Shown here piece by piece: positions 34,842 to 45,147 of a stretch of DNA of 64,000 nt. This DNA is from Rugamonas rivuli (GTDB lineage: Bacteria > Pseudomonadota > Gammaproteobacteria > Burkholderiales > Burkholderiaceae_D). The position numbers and the translations under genes are program-made. Numbering within the stretch: the stretch's first letter is position 1; every line of letters starts with the position of its first letter. The stretch covers positions 248,001 to 312,000 of the forward strand of contig NZ_WHUF01000008.1 of assembly GCF_009380165.1 (NCBI RefSeq). Direction: 5' to 3'. The notes beneath the pieces were generated by a model. It had not been told where the DNA came from and did not search any database. It worked only from the letters and a program-made list of their open reading frames with translations.

Positions 34842-36548
34842 GTGAATACAAAACGTTCCCCCCGCTCCCTGCGTATGCGCGCAGTCGCCGCCGCGCTGCT
34901 GGTCGCCATGCCGCTGGCCATGGCCCAGGATGTGCTGGCGCCCGCCAAAATCCCCAACCTGCCCGCGCTCGGCGATACCGAACGCCAGGACTTGTCGCCG
35001 CTGATGGAGCGCAAGCTGGGCGAGGAAATTATGCGCGATATCCGCCGCGACCACGATTTCCTCGACGACGGCCCCATCCTCGAATACCTGAACAACTTCG
35101 GCAACTCGCTGGTCGCAGCCCGTCCCGGCGCGCGCGGCGAGGCCAATTTCGATTACTACTTCTTCGCCGTGCGCGATCCGCAACTGAACGCCTTCGCGCT
35201 GCCCGGCGGTTTCATCGCCGTCCACTCGGCGCTGCTGCTGGCGGCCCAGTCCGAATCGGAACTGGCGTCGGTGCTGGGCCACGAGATCGGCCACGTGGTG
35301 CAGCGCCACATCGCCCGCTCCATCGGCCAGCAGAAGCAGGATGCGCTGATCCCGCTGGCGGCGATGATCCTGGCGGCGCTGGCCTCCAAGGCCGGCGGCG
35401 ACGCGGCGCTCGGCGTGTTCTCTGCCGGGCAGGGCCTGGCGATCCAGCGTCAACTCAATTTCGGCCGCGACGCCGAGCGAGAAGCCGACCGCATCGGCTT
35501 CCAGATCATGGGCGCGGCCGGTTACGATACCTCGGGCATGGTGGCCTTCTTCCAGCGCATGCAGGTGGCGACCCGCAACTACAGCGACCTGGTGCCGGCC
35601 TATCTGCAAAGCCACCCGTTGACCACCGAGCGCATCGCCGACATCCAGGCGCGCATCCGCGAGCAGCCATACAAGCAGCGCCAGGACAGCCTGGACTTCT
35701 ACCTGGTGCGTTCGCGCGCCCGCGTGCTGCAGGATTCCAGCAGCAACGGCCTGGCCGAGGCCAAGACTTTCTTTGAAGGCCAGATGAAGCAGGAGAACCG
35801 TCAGCAGGTCACGGCCGGCCAGTACGGCATGGCCTTCCTGTCGCTGAAAAAAGGCGAGACCGCGAACGCCCAGGCCTGGCTCGACAAGGCGCGCGCGACC
35901 TTCGACAAGCCGCCCGCCGCCGGCACCTTCAGCGCGGCCCCGCGGCCGGCGCCGGATTCGATCTTCGTCAGCACGTCGATAGAGATCAAGCTGGCGCAGC
36001 CGGACGACAAGGCCATGATCGAAAAAGGTCTGGCCGAGGCGGAAGCGGCGCACCTGCAATTCCCGCTGTCGCGCGGCATCGCCCACCAATATGGCGAAGC
36101 CTTGATCGCGGCGGGCAAGCTGGAGCAGGCGGCCACCTATCTGCGCGACCAGGTGCAGCTGTACCGCGAAGACCCGGACGCCTACGACTTGCTGGCGCAA
36201 GCCTATTCCAAGCAGGGCAAGCTGGCCTTGCAGCATATCGCGCTGGCCGAATCGTATGTATTGCAGGGCGGTGTGCTGTCCGCGCTGGACCAGCTGAGCT
36301 ATGCGCGCAAGGCGCCCGACGCCTCGTTCTACGACCAGGCCGTGATCGACGCCCGCGAGCGCGAGTTGCAGGCGCGCCGCCGCGAGGAGCTGGGCGAGAA
36401 GGGCAAAAAGGATTTACGCGAGGCGGAATCGCGCCCGGCGTTCAAGGCGGAGATGCGCCACGATGCGGAAAGCACGACGCCGGCCAACCGCTTCGACCGC
36501 ATGCGCCAGGATGCCGACAGCCTGACTAAGGGGCGGCAGGTACGCTGA
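34842..36548 (+). CDS. bepA: M48-family periplasmic metalloprotease, BepA-like with TPR repeats
   Basis: The 568-residue protein has an N-terminal signal peptide (AAALLVAMPLAMAQ), a zinc protease domain with VLGHEIGHVVQRH (HExxH) and the third ligand region ADRIGF, then tetratricopeptide-type helices in the second half (GIAHQYGEALIAAGKLEQAATYL and following). BepA assists or degrades LptD and other outer-membrane proteins. The start is uncertain: GTG 34842 was chosen, with ATG 34875 as an alternative that leaves a shorter signal peptide; neither has a strong ribosome site. The 3' end overlaps the convergent next gene by 23 bases. Confidence 0.88.
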   Translation: MNTKRSPRSLRMRAVAAALLVAMPLAMAQDVLAPAKIPNLPALGDTERQDLSPLMERKLGEEIMRDIRRDHDFLDDGPILEYLNNFGNSLVAARPGARGEANFDYYFFAVRDPQLNAFALPGGFIAVHSALLLAAQSESELASVLGHEIGHVVQRHIARSIGQQKQDALIPLAAMILAALASKAGGDAALGVFSAGQGLAIQRQLNFGRDAEREADRIGFQIMGAAGYDTSGMVAFFQRMQVATRNYSDLVPAYLQSHPLTTERIADIQARIREQPYKQRQDSLDFYLVRSRARVLQDSSSNGLAEAKTFFEGQMKQENRQQVTAGQYGMAFLSLKKGETANAQAWLDKARATFDKPPAAGTFSAAPRPAPDSIFVSTSIEIKLAQPDDKAMIEKGLAEAEAAHLQFPLSRGIAHQYGEALIAAGKLEQAATYLRDQVQLYREDPDAYDLLAQAYSKQGKLALQHIALAESYVLQGGVLSALDQLSYARKAPDASFYDQAVIDARERELQARRREELGEKGKKDLREAESRPAFKAEMRHDAESTTPANRFDRMRQDADSLTKGRQVR

Positions 36549-37107
36549 CGTAGCCGTAGCGCGCCGGCAGTTCGGCCGCCGCCACGCGCTGCACGGCCAC
36601 GCCGTCCAGCGTCAGCGCGCCGGCAGCGGCGCCATCCATCCACGCCAGCAAGGCGTCGTCGTCCACGGCGGCGCCGTCCATTTGCAGGCGATGCAGCACC
36701 TGCGTGAAATCGCGGTCGTCCAGCTGCGCCACCGCGTCGCCGCTGCGCAAGACCAGCGCGCCCGTCTCCGTCAGCACCACTTCCTCGACCGGCCCCAGCG
36801 CCGCGCCCGTATGCAGCAGCCAGCCCTGCGCCGGATCGGTGCGGACGATGTAGGGCGTGGCCTCCAGCTGCACGTACACGCGCTGCGGACCGTTCTGGAA
36901 ATACCAGCAGCCGCGCTCGTCGGCCGCGTAGTTGCGGACGATGAAGGCCATCAGCGCCGCATGACGCAATTTGTCGCCCGGCAGGTTCAGGTGCTGGGCG
37001 CGCTCGTCGCGCATGCGCCAGTTGCCGCGCGCATCCAGGCCCAGCCAGCCGTAGCAGTAGGGCACGTTCGGCCATTTGGCCAGGGCTTGCTTGACGATGT
37101 CATCCAT
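36526..37107 (-). CDS. Conserved hypothetical protein (betaproteobacterial DUF family, possibly DUF2946/2944)
   Basis: This 193-residue soluble protein has no signal or membrane segment. It opens with a motif seen in a betaproteobacterial family of unknown role (KWPNVPYCYGWLGLDARGNW), followed by RMRDERAQ and ERGCWYFQNGPQRVYVQLE. I recall a DUF label in the 2944-2946 range but am not certain which. It overlaps the yheT gene start by 8 bases, so it is co-translated with it, and overlaps the protease gene tail-to-tail. No function proposed. Confidence 0.75.
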   Translation of the reverse strand: MDDIVKQALAKWPNVPYCYGWLGLDARGNWRMRDERAQHLNLPGDKLRHAALMAFIVRNYAADERGCWYFQNGPQRVYVQLEATPYIVRTDPAQGWLLHTGAALGPVEEVVLTETGALVLRSGDAVAQLDDRDFTQVLHRLQMDGAAVDDDALLAWMDGAAAGALTLDGVAVQRVAAAELPARYGYVSVPAAP

Positions 37108-38074
37108 GTTGTTCTGCCAGTGCGTCGTTGGTGGCGGTCGCGCCCGTCATGAAGTTGAGCAGGCGCTGCGGCAGCCAGTGCAGCTTGCCCGGCAGGCCGC
37201 CGACCGCGAAGCCCACATGGCCGCCCTCGGCAGGATAGTCCAATACCACGTTGGCCGCCGCACGCTGCGGCAGATGGCGGCCCGGCAGGAAGGGATCGTT
37301 CTTCGCGTTCAGCACCAGCGTCGGCACGGTGATGTCGTTCAGCACGTGCTTGGCGCTGGCGCGGTCCCAGTAATCGTCGGTGTTGCGGTAGCCGTGCAGC
37401 GGCGCCGTCACCACGTTGTCGAAGGCGTACAGGTCGCGCGCGGCGTGCAGCGCGTCGAGGTCGAACAGGCCGGGGAATTGCTGGAGCTTGGCCACGCACT
37501 TGGGCTTGAGCGTTTGCAGGAACATGCGCGTGTAGAGCATGTTGAAGCCGCTCGACAGCGAGACGCCGCCCTGCGCCAGGTCCAGCGGCGCCGACACCGA
37601 ACAGGCGGCGTCGACGAAGTCGGCCTGGTGCTGCGACTCGCCCAGCCAGCGCAGCAGCGCGTTGCCGCCCAGCGAGACGCCGGTGGCGTAGAACTTGCCG
37701 CTGCTACGTGCATGCAGGCGGCGTACGATCCAGTCGATCTCGGCGGCATCGCCGGAATGGTAGAAGCGCGGCGCACGGTTGGGCTCGCCGGAGCAGCCGC
37801 GGAAATGCGGCACCGCGCCCGACCAGCCGCGTGCCGCCACGGCCGCCATCAGCGCCCGCGCGTAGTGGCTGTCGGACGAGCCTTCCAGCCCGTGGAACAG
37901 CACCACGAAAGGCTGGCCCGGCTGGCCGTCGACGAAATCGACATCGACGAAATCGCCGTCCGGCGCCTCCCAGCGCTCGCGCCGGAACTGCACCGCCGGC
38001 CTGGCGATGCACAGGGCGGGGTAGATGGTTTGCAGGTGGCCGCTGGGCAGCCAGAAGGGAGCGTTGTACTTCAC
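37100..38074 (-). CDS. yheT: YheT-family alpha/beta hydrolase
   Basis: The 324-residue alpha/beta-hydrolase begins FWLPSGHLQTIYPAL, typical of YheT. It carries VVLFHGLEGSSDSHYARAL (oxyanion region), the nucleophile elbow ATGVSLGGNALLRWLGE, the acid in LNAKNDPFLPG and His in GGHVGF. The natural substrate of YheT is unsettled; esterase activity on short acyl esters is the usual assignment. It is followed in the same operon by the hypothetical gene at 36526. Confidence 0.92.
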   Translation of the reverse strand: MKYNAPFWLPSGHLQTIYPALCIARPAVQFRRERWEAPDGDFVDVDFVDGQPGQPFVVLFHGLEGSSDSHYARALMAAVAARGWSGAVPHFRGCSGEPNRAPRFYHSGDAAEIDWIVRRLHARSSGKFYATGVSLGGNALLRWLGESQHQADFVDAACSVSAPLDLAQGGVSLSSGFNMLYTRMFLQTLKPKCVAKLQQFPGLFDLDALHAARDLYAFDNVVTAPLHGYRNTDDYWDRASAKHVLNDITVPTLVLNAKNDPFLPGRHLPQRAAANVVLDYPAEGGHVGFAVGGLPGKLHWLPQRLLNFMTGATATNDALAEQHG

Positions 38075-38096
38075 GGCGGATGCAATCGGGCGGCGG

Positions 38097-38522
38097 TCAG
38101 TGCAGGATCTGGCTGTGGCTGTCCGCCGGCGCCGCGCCCGGCGCCACCGATGCGTGGTGCAGCACGATGCGCCAGCCGCGCGGCGTCTTGACGTAGACGT
38201 TGGTGGCGACCAGGTGCGCGGCCTCGCCGCCGGCGGTCGTGCCCTCGACCACGGTGTGCACCGAGCTCATCAGATTGTGGGTTTCATGCAACTGCGTCGG
38301 CACGATGTGCAGGCCGCCGTGTTCCAGGATCGCCGCCCACGAGGTGCGGATCGCCGCGTGGCCGATCAGGCGCGGCCCGCCCGGATGCACGCAGACGATC
38401 TCGTCGTCGTCGGCCCACAGGGACATCAGGGTGTCCAGGTCGGCGCGGTTGAGCGCGTCGTAAAAAGCCGCTTCGGTTTCTGCGGCGCTGCCGTTCAACT
38501 GCTTGACTCGCTTGGTGGGCAT
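38097..38522 (-). CDS. SnoaL/NTF2-like protein (DUF4440-type)
   Basis: This 141-residue single-domain protein has the NTF2-like fold: AAETEAAFYDALNRADLDTLMSLWADDDEIVCVHPGG, RLIGHAAIRTSWAAIL and TNVYVKTPRGWRIVLHHAS. The last segment is the typical closing strand pair. Such proteins serve as small catalytic or ligand-binding modules. No specific role can be given. It is 22 bases upstream of yheT on the same strand. Confidence 0.82.
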   Translation of the reverse strand: MPTKRVKQLNGSAAETEAAFYDALNRADLDTLMSLWADDDEIVCVHPGGPRLIGHAAIRTSWAAILEHGGLHIVPTQLHETHNLMSSVHTVVEGTTAGGEAAHLVATNVYVKTPRGWRIVLHHASVAPGAAPADSHSQILH

Positions 38523-38553
38523 GCTGGCTCCGGGGCGTGCTGGCTGGCGGGGA

Positions 38554-38760
38554 TTAGTGGTGGCCGACGACGGTGCCCGGTTTCAGGCGGTAGGCGGTGC
38601 CGCAGTATGGGCACTTGGCGATGCCGTCGTGGTTGAATTCCAGGAACACGCGCGGGTGCGACGACCACAGCGGCATGGCCGGGTTGGGGCAGTGGGCCGG
38701 CAGATCCTTGCCTTCGAGCTCGACTGCATTGGTGGCGGCGGACGTGTGGGCGTTGGTCAT
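38554..38760 (-). CDS. Small zinc-finger protein (CHCC type)
   Basis: The 68-residue protein has a zf-CHCC pattern: LPAHCPNP, HPRVFLEF and KCPYCGTAYRL supply Cys, His, Cys and Cys. In mitochondria the homologous domain is part of complex I (NDUFS6); bacterial versions are small stand-alone proteins of unknown role. The start was set at ATG 38760, with GGAG nine bases upstream, rather than the longer frame. Confidence 0.84.
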   Translation of the reverse strand: MTNAHTSAATNAVELEGKDLPAHCPNPAMPLWSSHPRVFLEFNHDGIAKCPYCGTAYRLKPGTVVGHH

Positions 38761-38897
38761 ATTCTTATGCTCCGAAAGGCTGGGGAAAACCACGATTTTA
38801 ACGGATTCGCGCATTGAGCAAAAATCATCGGTAAAATAGCGCCTCTACAACCCCGGTGCGGCCCGCTATGTGGCGGGAATGACACACGACTACGCAC

Positions 38898-39644
38898 ATG
38901 ACCGATTTGAGCAGCACACCTCCCCAGCCCTACGTCGCCGAGCACCACGAACCCTCGTGGCGCGAAGGCTTGAAGACCGGCACTCCCACCCTGTTCGGCA
39001 TCGGCGCCTGGGGCCTGGTGGTCGGCATCGCCATGGTCAAGAGCGGCCTGACGGTGCCGCAGGCGCTGGGCATGACGCTGCTGGTGTTCGCCGGATCGGC
39101 CCAGCTGGCCGCGCTGCCGCTGATCGCCTCGCATTCGCCGATCTGGGTCATCTTCGCCACCGCCTTCGTGGTCAACCTGCGTTTCGTGATCTTTTCGGCA
39201 CTGCTGGCGCCGCACTTCGCCCACCTGCCGTGGCGCAAGCGTTTCGTGCTCGGCTACGTGGCCGGCGACATGACGGTCGCCCTGTTCCTGCAAAAATATC
39301 CGAGCGAGGCGCCGCAGGTGGGCAAGCTGTCCTATCTGAAGGGCTTGCTGTACCCGAACTGGGCCGCCTGGCAGATCGGCTCGATCGCCGGCATCTTCCT
39401 CGGCAGCGCCGTGCCCACCGAATGGGGGCTGGGCTTTGCCGGCACCCTGGCCATCATCTGCGTGATGATCCCGCTGATGGTGGGCCGTCCCGCGCTGTGC
39501 GGCGTGCTGGTGGCCGGCGTGGTGTCGGTGCTGGCGGCCGGCCTGCCGTACAAGCTGGGCCTGCTGCTGGCCGTGCTGGTCGGCATGCTGACCTCGATGG
39601 CGGTCGAAGAGGGCGTCGAAAAATGGAGAAAACACCATGGCTGA
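38898..39644 (+). CDS. azlC: AzlC-family branched-chain amino acid exporter, large subunit
   Basis: The 248-residue inner-membrane protein has about six hydrophobic segments. AzlC landmarks are FGIGAWGLVVGIAMVKSGL, FAGSAQLAALPLIA and VVNLRFVIFSALLAPHF. With AzlD it forms an exporter for valine, leucine or analogues (YgaZH in E. coli). It overlaps azlD by 8 bases. A TAAAATAGCG box lies 66 bases upstream. Confidence 0.93.
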   Translation: MTDLSSTPPQPYVAEHHEPSWREGLKTGTPTLFGIGAWGLVVGIAMVKSGLTVPQALGMTLLVFAGSAQLAALPLIASHSPIWVIFATAFVVNLRFVIFSALLAPHFAHLPWRKRFVLGYVAGDMTVALFLQKYPSEAPQVGKLSYLKGLLYPNWAAWQIGSIAGIFLGSAVPTEWGLGFAGTLAIICVMIPLMVGRPALCGVLVAGVVSVLAAGLPYKLGLLLAVLVGMLTSMAVEEGVEKWRKHHG

Positions 39645-39966
39645 TTGGGAAATCTGGGCCGTGATCGGCGTGCTGGCGCTGGCCACCGCCGCCACGCGCA
39701 GCTCGTTCTGGCTGATCGGCCAGCACATCACCATCCCCAAGCGGGTGCAGGAAATGCTGCGCTACGCGCCGGCCTGCGCACTGGCCGCCATCGTCGCGCC
39801 GGACCTGGTGCTGGTCGACAGCCACCCGCTGCTCGATTTGAGCAATCTCAAACTGGTATCAGGCATCGTCGCGACGATTTTTTACTTGCTGCGCCGAAAT
39901 ATGTTGCAGACGATTGTGTTCGGCATGGGCTTTTACACGGTTTTGCGACTGATGCATGTATTTTAA
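39637..39966 (+). CDS. azlD: AzlD-family small subunit of amino acid exporter
   Basis: The 109-residue protein has four hydrophobic segments: WAVIGVLALATAATRSSFWL, MLRYAPACALAAIVAPDLVL, LVSGIVATIFYLL and LQTIVFGMGFYTVLRL. It is the standard partner of AzlC, translationally coupled to it. It ends just before the pgk leader. Confidence 0.93.
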   Translation: MADWEIWAVIGVLALATAATRSSFWLIGQHITIPKRVQEMLRYAPACALAAIVAPDLVLVDSHPLLDLSNLKLVSGIVATIFYLLRRNMLQTIVFGMGFYTVLRLMHVF

Positions 39967-40034
39967 TAACAGATAAATCACCCCGTCCTTGCGGTAAAAT
40001 AGCGCTCTTTCCTCAACTCGACCTTTGGGTAGCC

Positions 40035-41252
40035 ATGTCCGCTGTTTTGAACTTCATCCGTCTGCAAGATCTCATCGCCCAGAATGCGCTGCAAGGCAAG
40101 CGCGTTTTCATCCGCGCCGACTTGAACGTGCCGCAGGATGATAGCGGCAATATCACCGAAGATACGCGCATCCGCGCTTCCGTTCCAGCCATTAAGGCTG
40201 CCGCGGCCGCCGGCGCCAAGGTCATGGTCACGTCCCACCTGGGCCGCCCGACCGAAGGCGAGTTCAAGCCGGAAGACAGCCTGGCGCCGGTCGCCGCGCG
40301 CCTGGCCGAGCTGCTGGGCCAGCCGGTCGAACTGAAACAGAACTGGGTAGACGGCGCCGGCCTGGAAAACCTGCAAGCCGGCCAAGTGGTATTGCTGGAA
40401 AACGTACGCGTCAACAAGGGCGAGAAGAAGAACAGCGACGAACTGGCGCAGAAAATGGCCGCTTTGTGCGACATCTACGTCAACGACGCTTTCGGCACCG
40501 CGCACCGCGCCGAAGCCTCGACGCACGGCATCGCCAAGTTCGCGCCGATCGCCTCCGCCGGCCCGCTGCTGGCCGCCGAGCTGGACGCGCTGGGCAAGGC
40601 GCTGGGCGCCCCGGCCCGTCCGCTGCTGGCCATCGTCGCCGGTTCCAAGGTGTCGTCCAAGCTGTCCATCCTGAAGGCGCTGGCCGACAAGGTCGACAAC
40701 CTGATCGTCGGCGGCGGCATCGCCAACACCTTCATGAAGGCCGTCGGCCTGAACATCGGCAAGTCGCTGGTGGAAAACGAGCTGGTTGAAGAAGCCAAGG
40801 CCATCATCGAGATCATGGCCAAGCGCGGCGCCCAAGTGCCTATCCCGGTCGACGTCGTCTGCGCCAAGGAATTCTCGCCGACCGCCGCCGCCACCATCAA
40901 GGATGTGGCTGACGTGGCCGACGATGACATGATCCTGGACATCGGCCCGAAAACCGCCGCCATCCTGGCCGCGCAAATCGGCGCCGCCGGCACCATCGTC
41001 TGGAACGGCCCGGTTGGCGTGTTCGAGTTCGACCAGTTCGGCGAAGGCACCAAGACGCTGGCGCTGGCCATCGCCGGCTCCAAGGCGTTCTCGATCGCCG
41101 GCGGCGGCGACACGCTGGCGGCCATCGCCAAGTACAACATCACCGAGCAGATCGGCTACATCTCGACCGGCGGCGGCGCCTTCCTGGAGTTCCTGGAAGG
41201 TAAGACCCTGCCTGCGGTGGAGATTTTGACGCAGCGTGCTGCGGCGCAGTAA
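40035..41252 (+). CDS. pgk: Phosphoglycerate kinase
   Basis: The 405-residue glycolytic enzyme transfers phosphate from 1,3-bisphosphoglycerate to ADP. Seen are KRVFIRADLNVPQDD, the substrate-binding TSHLGRPTEGEF, LLENVRVNKGEKKN, YVNDAFGTAHRAEAST, VAGSKVSSKL, and the nucleotide site WNGPVGVFEFDQF plus GGGDTLAAI. The ATG at 40035 matches the family start; the much longer upstream frame is a shadow of azlCD. A TAAAATAGCG box lies 40 bases upstream. Confidence 0.98.
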   Translation: MSAVLNFIRLQDLIAQNALQGKRVFIRADLNVPQDDSGNITEDTRIRASVPAIKAAAAAGAKVMVTSHLGRPTEGEFKPEDSLAPVAARLAELLGQPVELKQNWVDGAGLENLQAGQVVLLENVRVNKGEKKNSDELAQKMAALCDIYVNDAFGTAHRAEASTHGIAKFAPIASAGPLLAAELDALGKALGAPARPLLAIVAGSKVSSKLSILKALADKVDNLIVGGGIANTFMKAVGLNIGKSLVENELVEEAKAIIEIMAKRGAQVPIPVDVVCAKEFSPTAAATIKDVADVADDDMILDIGPKTAAILAAQIGAAGTIVWNGPVGVFEFDQFGEGTKTLALAIAGSKAFSIAGGGDTLAAIAKYNITEQIGYISTGGGAFLEFLEGKTLPAVEILTQRAAAQ

Positions 41253-41443
41253 ATACCCGGTATAAAAGCACGGTCGTGCGGTGTAGCAAATTAACAGTAA
41301 AATCAAGTTAATGCCTGGGAATGGCTAGAATTTTGTAGCTTTGCTACAAAATTCCGGCCTTGCCACCCCAAACAGCGCAGCTCTTCCGCGTCCCCGCCGC
41401 ATCTGCGGGGACTGTTCGCATGACCCAACGCTCAAGGAATCCT
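41253..41443 (+). promoter_or_regulatory. Intergenic region pgk-pyk with perfect palindrome
   Basis: GAATTTTGTAGC at 41328-41339, a three-base spacer TTT, and GCTACAAAATTC at 41343-41354 form a perfect 12-base-arm inverted repeat. Another hairpin, CCCCGC / GCGGGG, lies about 40 bases further on. Neither has a T-run, so they may be an operator or an RNA leader rather than a plain terminator. Confidence 0.5.
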
Positions 41444-42895
<1,452 letters not shown>

Positions 42896-42980
42896 GTCCG
42901 GTCGTGTTGTGCGAAAGCGGTAATTCGGGCATTGCCCGAATTACCCCCATGCTGCGCCTCTTTGGCAGCCGACGTATGGA

Positions 42981-43021
42981 GGGAATCCATGCGGTGCATG
43001 GATTCCCGCCTGCGCGGGAAT
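42981..43021 (+). repeat. Dispersed-type inverted repeat (GGGAAT-rich)
   Basis: Two overlapping inverted repeats: GGGAATCCATGC / GCATGGATTCCC with a 3-base loop, and ATTCCCGC / GCGGGAAT immediately after, followed by GACGA. The second, ending with the AATGACG motif, has the form of the short palindromic elements scattered through many proteobacterial genomes. It lies just before the fba leader. Confidence 0.65.
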
Positions 43022-43066
43022 GACGAGCGACCGGTGACAGGTTTTTTTATTGTTTGGAGTATTACC

Positions 43067-44131
43067 ATGTCCCTCGTATCCATGCGTCAATTGCTGGACC
43101 ACGCCGCTGAAAACGGCTATGGCATCCCTGCGTTCAACGTCAACAATCTGGAGCAGGTGCAGGCCATCATGGCCGCCGCCGATGCCCTGAACAGCCCGGT
43201 CATCATGCAAGCCTCGGCCGGCGCCCGCAAATATGCCGGCGAAGCCTTTCTGCGCCACCTGATCGACGCCGCCGTCGAAGCCTATCCGCACATCCCGGTC
43301 GTCATGCACCAGGACCACGGCCAGTCGCCGGCCGTGTGCCAGGCCGCGATCCGCTCCGGCTTCACCTCGGTGATGATGGACGGCTCGCTGGAAGCGGACG
43401 GCAAGTCGGTCGCTTCGTACGAGTACAACGTCGAAGTATCGAAAGAAGTGGTCAAGTTCTCGCACGCCATCGGCGTGACGGTGGAAGCCGAACTGGGCGT
43501 GCTCGGTTCGCTGGAAACCATGAAGGGCGACAAGGAAGACGGCCACGGCGCCGACGGCACCATGACCCGCGAACAGCTGCTGACCGACGTGGCCCAGGCC
43601 GCCGACTTCGTGCAGCGCACCCAGTGCGACGCGCTGGCGATCGCCATCGGCACCTCGCACGGCGCCTACAAGTTCACCCGCAAGCCGACCGGCGACATCC
43701 TGGCCATCGACCGCATCAAGGAAATCCACGCCCGCATCCCTAACACCCACCTGGTGATGCACGGTTCGTCGTCGGTGCCGCAGGAACTGCTGGCCATCAT
43801 CCGCGAATTCGGCGGCGACATGAAGGAAACCTACGGCGTGCCAGTCGAAGAAATCCAGGAAGGCATCCGTCACGGCGTTCGCAAGATCAACATCGACACC
43901 GACATCCGTCTGGCGATGACCGCGGCCACCCGCAAGTTCCTGTTCGAGAACCCGTCGAAATTCGACCCGCGCGACTTCCTGAAGCCAGCCCGCGCCGCCG
44001 CCGAGCTGATCGTGCGCGCCCGCTTCCAGTCGTTCGGCTGCGAAGGCCAGGCGTCGAAAATCAAAGTCATCCCGCTGGAAAAAATGGCCGAGCGTTACAA
44101 GGCCGGCGAGCTGTCCCAGATTGTGAAGTAA
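43067..44131 (+). CDS. fba: Fructose-bisphosphate aldolase, class II
   Basis: The 354-residue zinc-dependent aldolase cleaves or forms fructose 1,6-bisphosphate. Seen are LLDHAAENGYGIPAFNVNN, VVMHQDHGQSP (zinc His), SVMMDGSLEADGKS, EAELGVLGSLE, LAIAIGTSHGAYKF and MHGSSSVPQ. The ATG at 43067 follows TGGAG at seven bases; the extra upstream residues in the open frame are from the repeat. The Calvin-type length and blocks are typical for betaproteobacteria. Confidence 0.98.
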   Translation: MSLVSMRQLLDHAAENGYGIPAFNVNNLEQVQAIMAAADALNSPVIMQASAGARKYAGEAFLRHLIDAAVEAYPHIPVVMHQDHGQSPAVCQAAIRSGFTSVMMDGSLEADGKSVASYEYNVEVSKEVVKFSHAIGVTVEAELGVLGSLETMKGDKEDGHGADGTMTREQLLTDVAQAADFVQRTQCDALAIAIGTSHGAYKFTRKPTGDILAIDRIKEIHARIPNTHLVMHGSSSVPQELLAIIREFGGDMKETYGVPVEEIQEGIRHGVRKINIDTDIRLAMTAATRKFLFENPSKFDPRDFLKPARAAAELIVRARFQSFGCEGQASKIKVIPLEKMAERYKAGELSQIVK

Positions 44132-44183
44132 AATTCTGTTTTGGAACGGATCGATTCTCTCGGGAATCGGTCCAACTCTCTTG

Positions 44184-44219
44184 ACCGGCTAGCAAGGTTT
44201 TCCCTGCGCCGGTTTTCGC
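44184..44219 (+). terminator. Probable terminator after fba
   Basis: ACCGGC / GCCGGT arms with an 18-base loop, then TTTTCGCTTTT. A second hairpin, GGATCGATTC / GAATCGGTCC (one mismatch), precedes it. It separates fba from purC. Confidence 0.65.
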
Positions 44220-44252
44220 TTTTCTATACCGCTAGTCTATCCACCTCCCGCT

Positions 44253-45146
44253 ATGAACAGCCTTTACCAGACCTCCATCAAGTCCCTGCCACTCCTCGGC
44301 CACGGCAAAGTCCGCGACAACTACGCTGTCGGCGACGACAAGATTTTGATCGTCACCACCGACCGCCTGTCGGCCTTCGACGTCGTCATGAACGAGCCTA
44401 TCCCTGGCAAGGGCATGGTCCTGAACCAGATGAGCGATTTCTGGTTCGAAAAACTCGGCCACATCGTGCCTAACCACCTGACCGGCGTGGCGCCGGAATC
44501 CGTGGTCGCCGCCGACGAAGTGGAGCAGGTCAAGGGCCGCGCCGTGGTCGCCAAGCGCCTGAAGCCGATCATGGTCGAGGCGGTGGTGCGCGGTTACATC
44601 ATCGGTTCGGGCTGGAAGGATTACCAGGACACCGGCAGCATCTGCGGCATCAAGCTGCCGGCCGGCCTGCAACAGGCTGAGAAGCTGCCTGAGCCGCTGT
44701 TCACCCCGGCCGCCAAGGCCGACCTGGGCGAGCACGACGAGAACATCAGCTTCGCCGACATGGAAAGCCGCATCGGCGCCGAACTGGCCGCCAAGATGCG
44801 CGATGTCAGCATCGCCCTGTACAAGGCCGCCGCCGACTACGCCGCCACGCGCGGCATCATCATCGCCGACACCAAGTTCGAATTCGGCCTGGACGAAAAC
44901 GGCGTCATGCACCTGATGGACGAAGTGCTGACCGCCGACTCGTCGCGCTTCTGGCCTGCCGACTCGTACAAGCCTGGCATGTCGCCACCGTCGTTCGACA
45001 AGCAGTTCGTGCGCGACTACCTGGAAACCCTGACCTGGGGCAAAACCGCACCGGCGCCGGCGCTGCCTGCCGACGTCATCGACAAGACCCAGGCCAAGTA
45101 CTTCGAAGCCATCGAGCGCCTGACCGGCCAGAAGCTGAAGGCCTGA
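44253..45146 (+). CDS. purC: SAICAR synthetase
   Basis: PurC ligates aspartate to CAIR with ATP in purine synthesis. The 297-residue protein has LLGHGKVRDNYAV, ILIVTTDRLSAFDVVM, PIPGKGMVLNQMSDFWF, the signature VVRGYIIGSGWKDYQ, and IADTKFEFGLDENG and DEVLTADSSRFW. It is of the yeast-like longer type common in betaproteobacteria. It is followed one base later by purE. Confidence 0.97.
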   Translation: MNSLYQTSIKSLPLLGHGKVRDNYAVGDDKILIVTTDRLSAFDVVMNEPIPGKGMVLNQMSDFWFEKLGHIVPNHLTGVAPESVVAADEVEQVKGRAVVAKRLKPIMVEAVVRGYIIGSGWKDYQDTGSICGIKLPAGLQQAEKLPEPLFTPAAKADLGEHDENISFADMESRIGAELAAKMRDVSIALYKAAADYAATRGIIIADTKFEFGLDENGVMHLMDEVLTADSSRFWPADSYKPGMSPPSFDKQFVRDYLETLTWGKTAPAPALPADVIDKTQAKYFEAIERLTGQKLKA

Positions 45147-45147
45147 T

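Noticed and set aside
39645..40034. N-terminal extension of the pgk frame
   Set aside because: It is a shadow of the azlCD genes; the known start of phosphoglycerate kinase is at 40035.
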